Origin: Parvibaculaceae bacterium
Lineage (GTDB): Bacteria; Pseudomonadota; Alphaproteobacteria; Parvibaculales; Parvibaculaceae
DNA: 64,000 bases
Assembly (NCBI GenBank): GCA_029209985.1
Contig: JARGNZ010000012.1
Span: 1 to 64,000, forward strand
Direction of reading: 5' to 3'
Part shown: piece by piece, positions 43,093 through 51,972 of the stretch
How the letters are laid out: every line of letters starts with the position of its first letter
Numbering within the stretch: the stretch's first letter is position 1
The notes under the pieces: model-generated
Told to the model about the DNA's origin: nothing
Seen by the model: only the letters and a program-made list of their open reading frames with translations
Databases searched by the model: none
Translations under genes and position numbers: made by a program

Positions 43093-45054
43093 CTAGCGCA
43101 CAGAGGCAACTTCAGGGCGCGGCGTGACAATTGGAAAACGTCGATTGAACTGATCAAAGCAGCTTGCCATATCAGCAAAAGCCAAGGCGTCCCCTTCAAA
43201 AGTAAGCCGCCCTTGCGTAAGCAGATCTTCGGCTGGTTCTAATTGCATCATCAAAAGTTTGAAGTCCACGCTGGTCATCGTCAGGCTGGCTGTCGCATTG
43301 TCCCGGCTGCGTCCGGCAAAATGATACAGCACCCCATTTTTCAACGTGAGCAAATAGGTGGTGTCGAGGTCGGTGAAGTTGAGGTTAAACGCATAGTCGC
43401 GCTCCCCCGCCCGCAATCCATTGAGACGTACCGCCATAACCTGCAACAGGTTGTCCACTGGCAAGCCTTTGGCCATGCCCGCTGACACAACTGCGCCGGT
43501 ACTTTCAGGCAGGCCGTGGCGCAACTCATGTGCGCCGCACAGATAGAAGTTGCGCCATGGGCCAGACTCAGACTGGTATCCCAGTTGCTCCAAGGCATCG
43601 GCCTGCAAAGCTTTGGCGTCTTGGTTTTCAGGGTCTGACATGACCACATGGTTGACCACTTCTGCAACCCAGCGGAAATCTCCCGCGTCAAAAGACGCAC
43701 GGGCTTTTTCCAGAACGGATTGCGCCCCTCCCATAAACTCTACGTAACGTGCCCCAGCCGCTGACGGGGGGTGAGGGTGTAAGGTCGCGGGATTGCCATC
43801 AAAGTACCCAAGATATTTGACATAAACCGCCCGCGCATTGTGGCTGACCGTGCCGTAATAATCTCGGTTATAAAATTCATGGCCCAAGCTATCTGGGAGT
43901 TTGAGTTGTTCAGCAATTTCTTCTTTGTTGAATCCCAAATTAGCCAACCGCAAGGTTTGGTCATGAATGTATTTATATAGATCACGCTGTTTGGTGAGAT
44001 ATTCAACGGCAGCGTCTCTGCCCCAAATGGGCCAATGGTGGCTGGCAAATTGAACATCCATCTTGTCGCCAAATAGGTCGATAGATTCTTGGATTTGATG
44101 CGCCCACGCTAATGCATCACGCACTTGCGCACCGCGCGGGGTATAAACATTATGCAAATGGTGCGAGGTAATCTCAGACATGCACAGGGCTTTGAATTGC
44201 GGGAAATAGAAAACCATCTCCGCCGGTGCTTCTGTGCCATGGGTCATCTGAAATTCAACGTCCACCCCATCCAATGTGCGCGTTTCTCCTGTTGTCGTCA
44301 GGCTGTCATTCGGCACCGCAAACCCGGTTGACCCCATAGAGAGCACAGCCCCAAGCCCCGTGGTCACAAAACCGTCTGGGGCATGGGGGATGAGGTTGCC
44401 ATACATATAGGTGGCGCGCCTGCCCATGACATTCCCCGCCAGAACATTTTCACTGAGCGCCTCGTGCACAAAACCTTCTGGCGCCAAAACAGGCAAGGCC
44501 CCAGAATTAATATCTGCATGAGTGGCCACCCCCAAAATACCGCCGAAGTGATCGACGTGGGAATGGGTGATGATGATGGCGGTGACCGGACGCTCACCTA
44601 AATGTTTGTTGGCAAGATCAAGAGCCGCTTTTGACGACTCCGCCGACGTGAGGGGGTCAATGATGACCCAGCCTGTGTCTCCCTTAATGAAGGTCATGTT
44701 CGCAATGTCAAAAGAGCGAACCTGATATATGCCGGGGACAACCTCAAAAAGTCCATGATGCAGGGCGTTAAGCTGCGCCTGCCGCCAGAGGCTTGGGTTG
44801 GTTTCGGCTGGGGCTTCTTCTTTTAGAAAGGCAAGCTTCTCCAAACTCATGGTGACTTTGCCATCATTTTCGCGCCGAATAGAAATGTCATCGAGCGTGG
44901 CGATGAAACCACGCGCCGCATCTTCAAAGCTGCGCCGGTCCTCAAAGGGGAGTTCCTCCAAGACGGCGTTGTTCTTTTCAGTGGTCGCTTGTGTGGCAGG
45001 CTTCTTGGCGCGCAACGCCTCCGCCAAGGGTGTTGTCCCAGAATATGTCGTCAT
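43093..45054 (-). CDS. Alkylsulfatase-like metallo-beta-lactamase fold hydrolase (SdsA/YjcS type)
   Basis: A 653-aa protein with the three-part plan of SdsA1-type alkylsulfatases. The MBL domain has THSHVDHFGG (H164, H166, D168, H169), CMSEITSHHLHNVYTPRGA and ASHHWPIWG as zinc ligands. A dimerisation region of about 400-520 and a C-terminal SCP2-like lipid-binding domain follow. There is no signal peptide, so it would act in the cytoplasm, unlike secreted SdsA1. It is the last gene of the operon with the amidohydrolase and CobW GTPase (74-bp gap, GGGAGGG before the ATG). It should cleave a sulfate or similar ester, but the real substrate is unknown. Confidence 0.88.
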   Translation of the reverse strand: MTTYSGTTPLAEALRAKKPATQATTEKNNAVLEELPFEDRRSFEDAARGFIATLDDISIRRENDGKVTMSLEKLAFLKEEAPAETNPSLWRQAQLNALHHGLFEVVPGIYQVRSFDIANMTFIKGDTGWVIIDPLTSAESSKAALDLANKHLGERPVTAIIITHSHVDHFGGILGVATHADINSGALPVLAPEGFVHEALSENVLAGNVMGRRATYMYGNLIPHAPDGFVTTGLGAVLSMGSTGFAVPNDSLTTTGETRTLDGVDVEFQMTHGTEAPAEMVFYFPQFKALCMSEITSHHLHNVYTPRGAQVRDALAWAHQIQESIDLFGDKMDVQFASHHWPIWGRDAAVEYLTKQRDLYKYIHDQTLRLANLGFNKEEIAEQLKLPDSLGHEFYNRDYYGTVSHNARAVYVKYLGYFDGNPATLHPHPPSAAGARYVEFMGGAQSVLEKARASFDAGDFRWVAEVVNHVVMSDPENQDAKALQADALEQLGYQSESGPWRNFYLCGAHELRHGLPESTGAVVSAGMAKGLPVDNLLQVMAVRLNGLRAGERDYAFNLNFTDLDTTYLLTLKNGVLYHFAGRSRDNATASLTMTSVDFKLLMMQLEPAEDLLTQGRLTFEGDALAFADMASCFDQFNRRFPIVTPRPEVASVR

Positions 45055-45128
45055 AATGCCCTCCCAAAGGCTGCCCCGTTGCGGGGTGCTTAATTTGAGA
45101 AGAGGATAAGGGGATATGACGCGCGAGG

Positions 45129-46058
45129 CTATGCCTTGCAGCTATCCAACAGGTCATTTAGGGCAGAAAAATCAAAATCTGGGTCAGGGCTTAAAAAAAC
45201 CAAACCGGAAGAGCGCGCGGCGGCATCGCGTGATGCACTCTCAGTTGCTTCTGTAATTTCAACCCTACCTTGGCTAAACTGTAGCAAACATAAGGCATTG
45301 CGTTCGTCCGTAAACCACCCTTTGGCCCGCACAAGGCCGCTTGATGCTGTCGACAATATATCGCATATCATTTTTCTTGATAGTCTTTGGGTGGCCGGGT
45401 AATGCCAGCTGACATGCGTATGGTCGACCCATGATTCTTCCGTCGTGTGATCAGCGAAGTGCCACGCGGCTTCTAAAAGAGAGAGGAGAGTAATCGGCGC
45501 TTCGGTAGCGCGCACTTGCGGCGCAGAGGATAATGTTTTGATCCAATCACTGACCGGCTCAAAGGCTGATGGATCCAGAAGGTCTTGTTTGGTAAGCAAC
45601 AAGAGGTCCGCATGCTGAATTTGGTGGCGTACTAAATGTTTGACGAATTTGTCATTGGCTTGGGTGCGTACATTGACGCAGTCCACCAAGGTGACAACCG
45701 GCCCGGGCTGTAGCAGGGGATTGCCATGGGCATAGGCTTTGAGACGCGTGGGGTCGCTTACGCCACTGGCTTCCAAAACAATATGATCAAGCTCGGCATG
45801 ACGTGCCGCAAGCATATCGACGGCATCTCCAAGGGAGTCCGTGAGCTTGCAGCAGATACACCCATTGTTGAGGCTGATGACATCATCGTCCTCAGCCTCA
45901 ATAAGGGTGGCGTCAATATTGATGGCCCCAAAGTCATTGACCAATAAGCCAATACGCGGGGCATTGGGGTCGCTGAGCATTTGATTGATCAACGTGGTTT
46001 TACCAGCCCCTAAATAGCCGCCGATGATGGTGAAGGGAAGAGCGGGATGATTAGGCAT
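45129..46058 (-). CDS. CobW/COG0523-family GTPase, putative metallochaperone 1
   Basis: A 309-aa G3E P-loop GTPase. GGYLGAGKTT is Walker A, LNNGCICCKL supplies the C67-x-C69-C70 metal site, and LLTKQDLLD is the GTP base-recognition motif. A C-terminal CobW_C domain is about 215-309. COG0523 proteins deliver zinc or other metals to client enzymes. Its start lies inside the end of the upstream amidohydrolase gene (8-bp overlap), strongly suggesting that the metal-dependent amidohydrolase is its client. It shares module layout with the pair at 52771-55408. Confidence 0.88.
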   Translation of the reverse strand: MPNHPALPFTIIGGYLGAGKTTLINQMLSDPNAPRIGLLVNDFGAINIDATLIEAEDDDVISLNNGCICCKLTDSLGDAVDMLAARHAELDHIVLEASGVSDPTRLKAYAHGNPLLQPGPVVTLVDCVNVRTQANDKFVKHLVRHQIQHADLLLLTKQDLLDPSAFEPVSDWIKTLSSAPQVRATEAPITLLSLLEAAWHFADHTTEESWVDHTHVSWHYPATQRLSRKMICDILSTASSGLVRAKGWFTDERNALCLLQFSQGRVEITEATESASRDAAARSSGLVFLSPDPDFDFSALNDLLDSCKA

Positions 46059-47730
46059 TTTTTTTCACAATTGGAAAAACAGCGCCTTCAAAAATTGTTC
46101 CCCAAATAGGAATGTCTTTAAGTGCCATTGGGTCGATGTCATATGGGTTTTGTTCCAACACAACCATGTCGGCCTTTTTGCCGGCTCGTAAGCTGCCAAC
46201 CTCATGTTCAAGCCCCATAACATAAGCCGCTTCAATGGTGATTGCTTTGAGCGCATCCTCAACGCTTAGGCATTCAGTCGGGGCCATGACAGTGCCTTGC
46301 GATGTGACGCGATTAACCGCAACCCATGCGTTGTTCAGCGGCAGGGCGGGGGCCATTGTGTAATCTGAATGAAGAGCGGTTGGGACACCTTCGCGGATAC
46401 ATGTGCCCAAGCGCCCAATTTGGGACGCGCGTTCATAGCCCACGCCTGCCTCGGCATATTGATCGCCCAATTCATGCAAATAATAGACATTGGCGGAGAC
46501 GCAGCCCCCTAAGGCTTTCAGGCGGCGGACTTGTTCAGGGGTGGAGAGCCCAAAGTGCTCAATCGTGAAGCGATGGTCAAACCGGGGGCGTTCCCACTGC
46601 AGTTTTTCCAATACATCCAAAGCCAGCTCCAACCCCATGTCACCGGTGCAGTGCACATGGATGCGGTAGCCAGATTTCCAGTAAAGCTCTGCGGCTTCCT
46701 CAAAGCTTTCAGGCGGCATCAACCATTCACCGTGGTGCCCATCCAAATAACCCGGCTCGCCAAGTTGCATAAGTTGGGAAAAGAAAGCGCCATCGGTGAA
46801 CAGCTTAACGTGATTAGAAAACCGCAACCGGTGCGTATTGCGTTCGGGGAGGGCATCAATCAGTTCGAGGGTTTTTTGATGGCTTTTGTTGGTCGCTGAT
46901 AAACCCATCGCATTGGCGATCATTTGAATACGAAAAGGGGTTTGATCATTGTCATACATCAACTTGGCCCCGGCATATTCCATGTCGAGATCAAAAATGC
47001 CAACGGCCATATCGCCCAATGTTGTATGCCCGCCAAAGTGAGCGACTTCGCGCAGGCGGTTCAACCCATCCATGGCGCGTTCTGGGGCCATCAGGTAGGG
47101 GGTTAATTTGCTGGACGCTTTGTGAAGGCCCATCTCAAAGAAGTGCCCGTCGTCAAACTTAGCTTGCGGGTGATTGCCCAAGCTTTCGCGGGTGATTTCC
47201 ATCCACTCAAGCGCCTTGCTGTTGACGATAATTTCGTGAAAAGACCGGTGCCACAAAATGACCGGGCGGTCGCCAACCACTTCATCGATCATTGGCTTGG
47301 TAATGACCCCATGCCAATTGCGATGGTATCCCCATGTGAAAAGCGGGGCATCCGGGTCTTCCATATTATCGGAAAGCTCTTTCAAGCGTGCAAAAAAGGC
47401 GTCTTGGGTGGTGACAGGCTGCACAGTGCCCCAAGGCAAGCGCCATTCCATTGCGGTTAGAAATTCCATCTGCAAAATAACAGCCGCCATGCTGGGATGA
47501 AGGTGCGGGTCGATGAACCCCGGCATCAATATTTTATCTTCAAACTGGCGGTCAACCGTGTGGGCATAACGGTCTAACCAAGGCTTGAGTGTCTCTAAAG
47601 ATCCAACTTCCAGAACCAACCCGTCACGCACCGCAACCGCTGTTGCTTCCGGTAATGTGGTATCCATGGTGATGACCTTACGGGCGGTGAAAACTGTAAT
47701 CTCGGATGCGCCCGTGTTCTGAACTGTCAT
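46051..47730 (-). CDS. YtcJ-type amidohydrolase family 3 protein 1
   Basis: About 559 aa. GFIDPHLHPS (H76, H78) holds the first metal pair, HVKLFTDGAF the Lys that can be carbamylated, HVHCTGD and FTIEHFGL the further His ligands, and ALHSDYTM the catalytic Asp. The family includes N-substituted formamide deformylases and other amide or lactone hydrolases acting on small N-linked substrates. The frame extends to 47904, but the ATG at 47730 has GAGG upstream and the extension would cover the operator. It is the first gene of the operon with CobW 1 and the MBL protein, and is divergent from the cupin-XRE regulator. Confidence 0.88.
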   Translation of the reverse strand: MTVQNTGASEITVFTARKVITMDTTLPEATAVAVRDGLVLEVGSLETLKPWLDRYAHTVDRQFEDKILMPGFIDPHLHPSMAAVILQMEFLTAMEWRLPWGTVQPVTTQDAFFARLKELSDNMEDPDAPLFTWGYHRNWHGVITKPMIDEVVGDRPVILWHRSFHEIIVNSKALEWMEITRESLGNHPQAKFDDGHFFEMGLHKASSKLTPYLMAPERAMDGLNRLREVAHFGGHTTLGDMAVGIFDLDMEYAGAKLMYDNDQTPFRIQMIANAMGLSATNKSHQKTLELIDALPERNTHRLRFSNHVKLFTDGAFFSQLMQLGEPGYLDGHHGEWLMPPESFEEAAELYWKSGYRIHVHCTGDMGLELALDVLEKLQWERPRFDHRFTIEHFGLSTPEQVRRLKALGGCVSANVYYLHELGDQYAEAGVGYERASQIGRLGTCIREGVPTALHSDYTMAPALPLNNAWVAVNRVTSQGTVMAPTECLSVEDALKAITIEAAYVMGLEHEVGSLRAGKKADMVVLEQNPYDIDPMALKDIPIWGTIFEGAVFPIVKKNA

Positions 47731-47785
47731 ATCTGCTGCCTCTATGGATATATGGGTGTGAAAATGGTGCCCATTTTTACGATCT

Positions 47786-47812
47786 CGTGAAAAATACCTT
47801 GAAATTTTCACG
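47786..47812. promoter_or_regulatory. 27-bp inverted repeat operator A (shared motif)
   Basis: CGTGAAAA, an 11-bp spacer, and TTTTCACG lie between the divergent amidohydrolase 1 and XRE-cupin genes. The same arrangement (8+11+8, core TGAAAA...TTTTCA) occurs at 55473-55499 upstream of amidohydrolase 2. Further pieces in this gap are CTTGAAA/TTTCAAG (47798 and 47827) and AAAATGG/CCATTTT at about 47761. It probably binds the adjacent regulator. Confidence 0.7.
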
Positions 47813-47887
47813 CATGTACCGCAAATTTTCAAGAGTAGAAGTGAAAAGTCTCGCTCAATGGGAGTTTTTCTTGGAAAAGGGCGTTGT

Positions 47888-48547
47888 ATGGCTGTGAAAT
47901 CCACAAAAGCGGGTGAAACAAAAACGCCTTCGTCGTCTGCGCACGCGGCTTATCAGACCTTAGAGGGGCAAATTGATTCTGCCTTGGACGCCCAAATGCA
48001 GGTGGCCATTGGACGTGATATCCGGGCCCTGCGCCAAGGGCGGCAGGTAACCTTGAGCGAATTGGCGTTGAAGACAGGCCGCTCTGTTGGATATATGAGC
48101 CAACTAGAACGCGGTATCTCCAAAATCAGTCTCAATGATCTGCGCACCCTTTCCAAATTTTTTGAAGTACCCATCAGCTTTTTTCTCGATCACCACAACA
48201 CTTCCCCGCGCGATCAAGGGGTGGTGGTGCGCAAGGAAAACCGACGTTCAGTGGGGACCAGAGAAGACGGCATGAGCGAGGAGTTGCTGTCCCCGGATAT
48301 TGCCGGAAGCTATGAGCTGATGCTGACCCGCATTGAGCCGGGCGCAAGCCTAACGGACGAAGTGCACCGCCCGACCGAAGAAACCGGCTATCTCCTCAAC
48401 GGTGAATTAGATGTGTGGATTGACGGGACGCATTTTCATTTGCGCCAAGGCGACACCTTTCGCATCGATCATAAATCCTTCCGCTGGTCCAACCTTGGCA
48501 CCACAGTCACAGAAATTGTATGGGTGACGGCCCCTCCTGTTTATTAG
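47888..48547 (+). CDS. XRE-family regulator with C-terminal cupin (PuuR-like)
   Basis: About 219 aa. The HTH_3 domain (about 45-105) reads GRDIRALRQGRQVTLSELAL, GRSVGYMSQLERGISKISLN. A cupin_2 domain (about 140-215) has EVHRPTEETGYLLNGELDVW and LRQGDTFRIDHKSFRWSN. PuuR-type regulators sense amines or related catabolites and repress neighbouring catabolic genes. Start at 47888 follows GGAAAAGGG; the frame opens at 47858. It heads the operon with the oxidoreductase, dioxygenase and amidotransferase, and is divergent from the amidohydrolase 1 operon, so it probably controls both and itself through operator A. Confidence 0.9.
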   Translation: MAVKSTKAGETKTPSSSAHAAYQTLEGQIDSALDAQMQVAIGRDIRALRQGRQVTLSELALKTGRSVGYMSQLERGISKISLNDLRTLSKFFEVPISFFLDHHNTSPRDQGVVVRKENRRSVGTREDGMSEELLSPDIAGSYELMLTRIEPGASLTDEVHRPTEETGYLLNGELDVWIDGTHFHLRQGDTFRIDHKSFRWSNLGTTVTEIVWVTAPPVY

Positions 48548-48570
48548 ATTTAGAGTGAGTTTCGAGCAGC

Positions 48571-51051
48571 ATGCGTGACGAAAAAGACCTTCCCTCAAAA
48601 GCCCGTGTCGTGATCATTGGCGGCGGCGTTATCGGATGTTCACTCGCGTATCATTTAACCGAGCTTGGATGGCGCGACGTGGTGGTGTTGGAGCGCAAGC
48701 AACTGACCTGTGGCACCACATGGCATGCGGCTGGATTGATTGCGCAGTTGCGGGCCACGCGCAACATGACCCGCTTGGCAAAATATTCCGCTGATCTTTA
48801 TGGCCGTCTTGAGGCTGAAACAGGCATCGCGACGGGCTACCGTCAAAATGGATCCGTTTCTGTTGCCCTCTCGGCAGAACGTCTAGAAGAGTTTCAACGC
48901 AACGTCTCTATGGCACGGATATTTGATGTTGAAGCCCATATGCTGACCCCCGATGAATGTATGGAGAAGTACCCCCTCCTTAACCCCGAGGGTGTGACAG
49001 GGGGCGTATGGATTCCAGAAGATGGTCAAGGTGACCCAACCAATATCACCTATGCCTTAGCGAAGGGGGCGCGCAACAGAGGGGCGCAAGTTTTTGAAAA
49101 CACCAAAGTAACCGCGATCACCCAGAAGGCGGGCCGAGTGACCGGTGTTGTGACCGAACGCGGTGCCATTGAGGCGGACGTGGTGGTCAATTGTGCGGGC
49201 ATGTGGGCGCGCGATGTTGGCGAGATGGCGGGCGTGAACGTGCCTGTGCACGCCGCAGAGCATTTTTATGTCGTGACGGAAAACATGGACGTGCTGACGC
49301 GCGGGATGCCAACTCTACGTGTGCCCGATGAAGCTGCGTATTATAAAGAAGATGCAGGCAAAATTCTGCTTGGCGCGTTTGAACCGATTGCAAAGCCGTG
49401 GGGCATGGAAGGGATTGCAGAGAACTTCTGCTTTGATGAACTGCCCGCCGACATGGACCATTTTATGCCGGTGCTGGAAAAAGCCATCAACCGGATGCCC
49501 GCTTTGGAAACCACGGGCATTGCGACGTGGTTTAATGGGCCGGAAAGCTTTACCCCAGATGACCGTTATTTGCTCGGTGAGGCCCCTGAGGTAAAGAATT
49601 TTTACGTTGCAGCAGGCTTCAACTCTGTCGGCATTCAATCTGCGGGCGGGGCTGGCAAAGCCCTTGCCGAATGGATTGTCGCAGGCGAACCTCCCTTTGA
49701 TCTGTGGGATGTCGACATTCGCCGTATGCAACCTCACCAAAACACACGGCAATATCTCTATGAACGCACAGGCGAGACACTCGGCCTCCTCTATGCCGAC
49801 CACTTTCCTTACCGCCAATATGCATCAGCACGGGGCGGGCGCCGCACACCGTTCCATAGCCAGCTAGAAAAGCACGGAGCTTGCTTTGGGGAATATGCGG
49901 GCTGGGAACGCGCCAACTGGTTTGTGCCTAAAGACGCACAAGCAAATGGCAAAAAGCCCGCGTATGAATATTCATGGCAGCGCCAAAACTGGTTTGACTA
50001 TGCCCGCGAAGAGCATAGAGCCGTGCGGGAGACAGTCGGCCTGTTCGATCTCTCAACCTTTGCCAAGTTTCGGGTGGAAGGCCCAGACGCAGAAGCTGTT
50101 TTGCAGCGGGTGTGTGCCAATGATGTGGCGGTGGAAACGGGCAAGATCGTCTATACTCAGTGGCTCAACCATAAAGGGGGCATCGAGGCAGACCTCACCG
50201 TTACACGTCTTTCTGAGACAGCTTTTCTGGTAATCACCGCCCCGGCTGTGCATGTGCGCGATTTGACGTGGTTGCGCCGTTTGCTGCCCGAAGACGCCCG
50301 GTGTGTGGTAACAGATGTGACCTCTGGCGAAGCCGTGTTAGCCGTGATGGGACCACAGGCCCGCGCGCTCTTGCAAAGCCTAACCCGCGACGATCTATCC
50401 AATGAGGCATTTCCCTTTGGCTCGGCCCGCGAGATTGAAATAGGCCATACAAAAGTACGCGCTCACCGGGTGACTTATGTTGGTGAGCTTGGATGGGAGC
50501 TTTATATTTCCGCCGACTTCGCCCAGCATATTTTTGATCTGGTGTATCAAGCCGGACAGAGTTTTGGTGCGCGGCTGGCGGGTATGCATGTGTTGGACAG
50601 TTGCCGGATGGAAAAGGGCTATCGACACTTTGGGCATGACATCAGCGACGAAGACCATGTGCTTGAGGCAGGACTTGGCTTCGCGGTGAGCGTGGATAAA
50701 GCGCCCTCAAAATTTGGTCACTTCATCGGGAGAGACGCGGTGCTGCAGGTGAAGCAGGAGGGTATCAAGCGGCGTTTGCTGCAATTTAAGTTGGCGGTGC
50801 CAGAGCCGCTTCTCTTCCATAACGAGCCAATTTTATCTGATGGTGCCTTTGTGGGATACTTAACCTCGGGCAACTATGGCCACCACCTTGGCGCATCAAT
50901 GGGGATGGGCTATGTGCCGCGCGATGCGGAAGCCAAAGTTTCTGCATTGCTTGATAAAACATATGAAATTGAAGTGGCGGGTGAACGCATTCCTGCTATT
51001 GCATCACTCAAACCTTTTTATGACCCACAAAGCGCGCGTGTGCGCAGCTAA
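48571..51051 (+). CDS. Dimethylglycine/sarcosine dehydrogenase-like FAD oxidoreductase with GcvT domain
   Basis: An 826-aa fusion. The N-terminal DAO domain (about 12-370) has VVIIGGGVIGCSLAYHL and GTTWHAAGL; H52 matches the His that binds FAD covalently in dimethylglycine dehydrogenase. The FAD-binding C-terminal cap, GcvT domain (about 430-715) and GcvT_C barrel (about 725-815) follow. The enzyme class oxidatively demethylates N-methyl amino acids and passes the one-carbon unit to tetrahydrofolate bound in the GcvT part. It is encoded 23 bp after the XRE-cupin gene. Which N-methyl compound is used cannot be read from the sequence. Confidence 0.9.
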   Translation: MRDEKDLPSKARVVIIGGGVIGCSLAYHLTELGWRDVVVLERKQLTCGTTWHAAGLIAQLRATRNMTRLAKYSADLYGRLEAETGIATGYRQNGSVSVALSAERLEEFQRNVSMARIFDVEAHMLTPDECMEKYPLLNPEGVTGGVWIPEDGQGDPTNITYALAKGARNRGAQVFENTKVTAITQKAGRVTGVVTERGAIEADVVVNCAGMWARDVGEMAGVNVPVHAAEHFYVVTENMDVLTRGMPTLRVPDEAAYYKEDAGKILLGAFEPIAKPWGMEGIAENFCFDELPADMDHFMPVLEKAINRMPALETTGIATWFNGPESFTPDDRYLLGEAPEVKNFYVAAGFNSVGIQSAGGAGKALAEWIVAGEPPFDLWDVDIRRMQPHQNTRQYLYERTGETLGLLYADHFPYRQYASARGGRRTPFHSQLEKHGACFGEYAGWERANWFVPKDAQANGKKPAYEYSWQRQNWFDYAREEHRAVRETVGLFDLSTFAKFRVEGPDAEAVLQRVCANDVAVETGKIVYTQWLNHKGGIEADLTVTRLSETAFLVITAPAVHVRDLTWLRRLLPEDARCVVTDVTSGEAVLAVMGPQARALLQSLTRDDLSNEAFPFGSAREIEIGHTKVRAHRVTYVGELGWELYISADFAQHIFDLVYQAGQSFGARLAGMHVLDSCRMEKGYRHFGHDISDEDHVLEAGLGFAVSVDKAPSKFGHFIGRDAVLQVKQEGIKRRLLQFKLAVPEPLLFHNEPILSDGAFVGYLTSGNYGHHLGASMGMGYVPRDAEAKVSALLDKTYEIEVAGERIPAIASLKPFYDPQSARVRS

Positions 51052-51098
51052 TTTTCACCCGAACCAGAAGCGCATTCCAAATGCGCATGAGGATACAT

Positions 51099-51944
51099 AT
51101 GAATACTTCATTCGACATTATTCCGCTCACAGGGTCTTTAGGCGCTAAGGTTGTGGGCGTTGATTTGGCCAATCTCTCGAATGCTGATTTTGATAAAATA
51201 TGTGCAGCATTCTTCAAGCATTCTGTTTTGGTGTTCCCGGATCAAGATATTACATTGGATGATCAGGTTGATTTTGCCCGCCGTTTTGGCACGCTCGAAG
51301 TCCATCCTATTGTTAATGGGATGGAGGGCAAGCCCGAGGTCATTAAGATGCTCAAACCCGCTGGTGAATCCGCCAGCTTTGGCGTGGGCTGGCATACAGA
51401 TAATTCTTTTTTTGAAGAACCATCCATGGGATCGATTGTGCATGCGCAAACCATTCCGCCATACGGGGGAGACACACTTTTTGCCTCTCAATATGTCGCG
51501 TATGAGCGCTTGTCCGATGGCATGAAAGCCATGCTAGAGGGCATGAAAGCCATCCACACCGCGAAGGACGCCTATACGTCTGACACGGCACAGGAAAAAT
51601 ACGAGGGCAAAACCGCCATCACCTATCGCTGGTCGGATAGTGTTTTGAACGAAGTGCTGCACCCCGTTGTGCGCACCCATCCAGAGAATGGCCGCAAGGC
51701 GCTATATGTGAATCCGATGTTCACCACGCGTTTTGAAAACATGACCGAAGAAGAAAGCCGTCCTTTGCTGGAGTATCTCTTCACGCATTGCACGCGGCCT
51801 GAATTTAGTTGCCGCATTGGTTGGGAGCCGAAACAAGTGGCGATGTGGGACAATCGCTGTGTGATGCACTATGCAGTGGATGATTATAAAGACTTTGAAC
51901 GTATGCTCTATCGCGTAACGATCAATGGTGAGAAGCCCGTTTGA
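51099..51944 (+). CDS. TauD/TfdA-family Fe(II)/2-oxoglutarate dioxygenase
   Basis: About 281 aa with the jelly-roll dioxygenase motif: H99 and D101 (GWHTDNSF), H257 (NRCVMHYAVDD), and an Arg near 271 (FERMLYRVTI) for the 2-oxoglutarate carboxylate. The family hydroxylates taurine, alkylsulfates, 2,4-D and other small substrates, usually splitting a C-S, C-O or C-N bond. GAGGA precedes the ATG at 51099 better than the 51081 opening. It lies in the XRE-cupin operon, 47 bp after the dehydrogenase. Presence of an alkylsulfatase-like enzyme in the opposite operon makes a sulfur- or N-alkyl-containing substrate plausible. Confidence 0.9.
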   Translation: MNTSFDIIPLTGSLGAKVVGVDLANLSNADFDKICAAFFKHSVLVFPDQDITLDDQVDFARRFGTLEVHPIVNGMEGKPEVIKMLKPAGESASFGVGWHTDNSFFEEPSMGSIVHAQTIPPYGGDTLFASQYVAYERLSDGMKAMLEGMKAIHTAKDAYTSDTAQEKYEGKTAITYRWSDSVLNEVLHPVVRTHPENGRKALYVNPMFTTRFENMTEEESRPLLEYLFTHCTRPEFSCRIGWEPKQVAMWDNRCVMHYAVDDYKDFERMLYRVTINGEKPV

Positions 51945-51972
51945 TACCGGCGGATGGAATGAGTGAGGCGTA

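Noticed and set aside
48571-51051. Glycine cleavage system aminomethyltransferase
   Set aside because: The GcvT half is fused to a DAO domain with a covalent-FAD His, and gcvH/gcvP are absent; this is a dehydrogenase of the dimethylglycine type.
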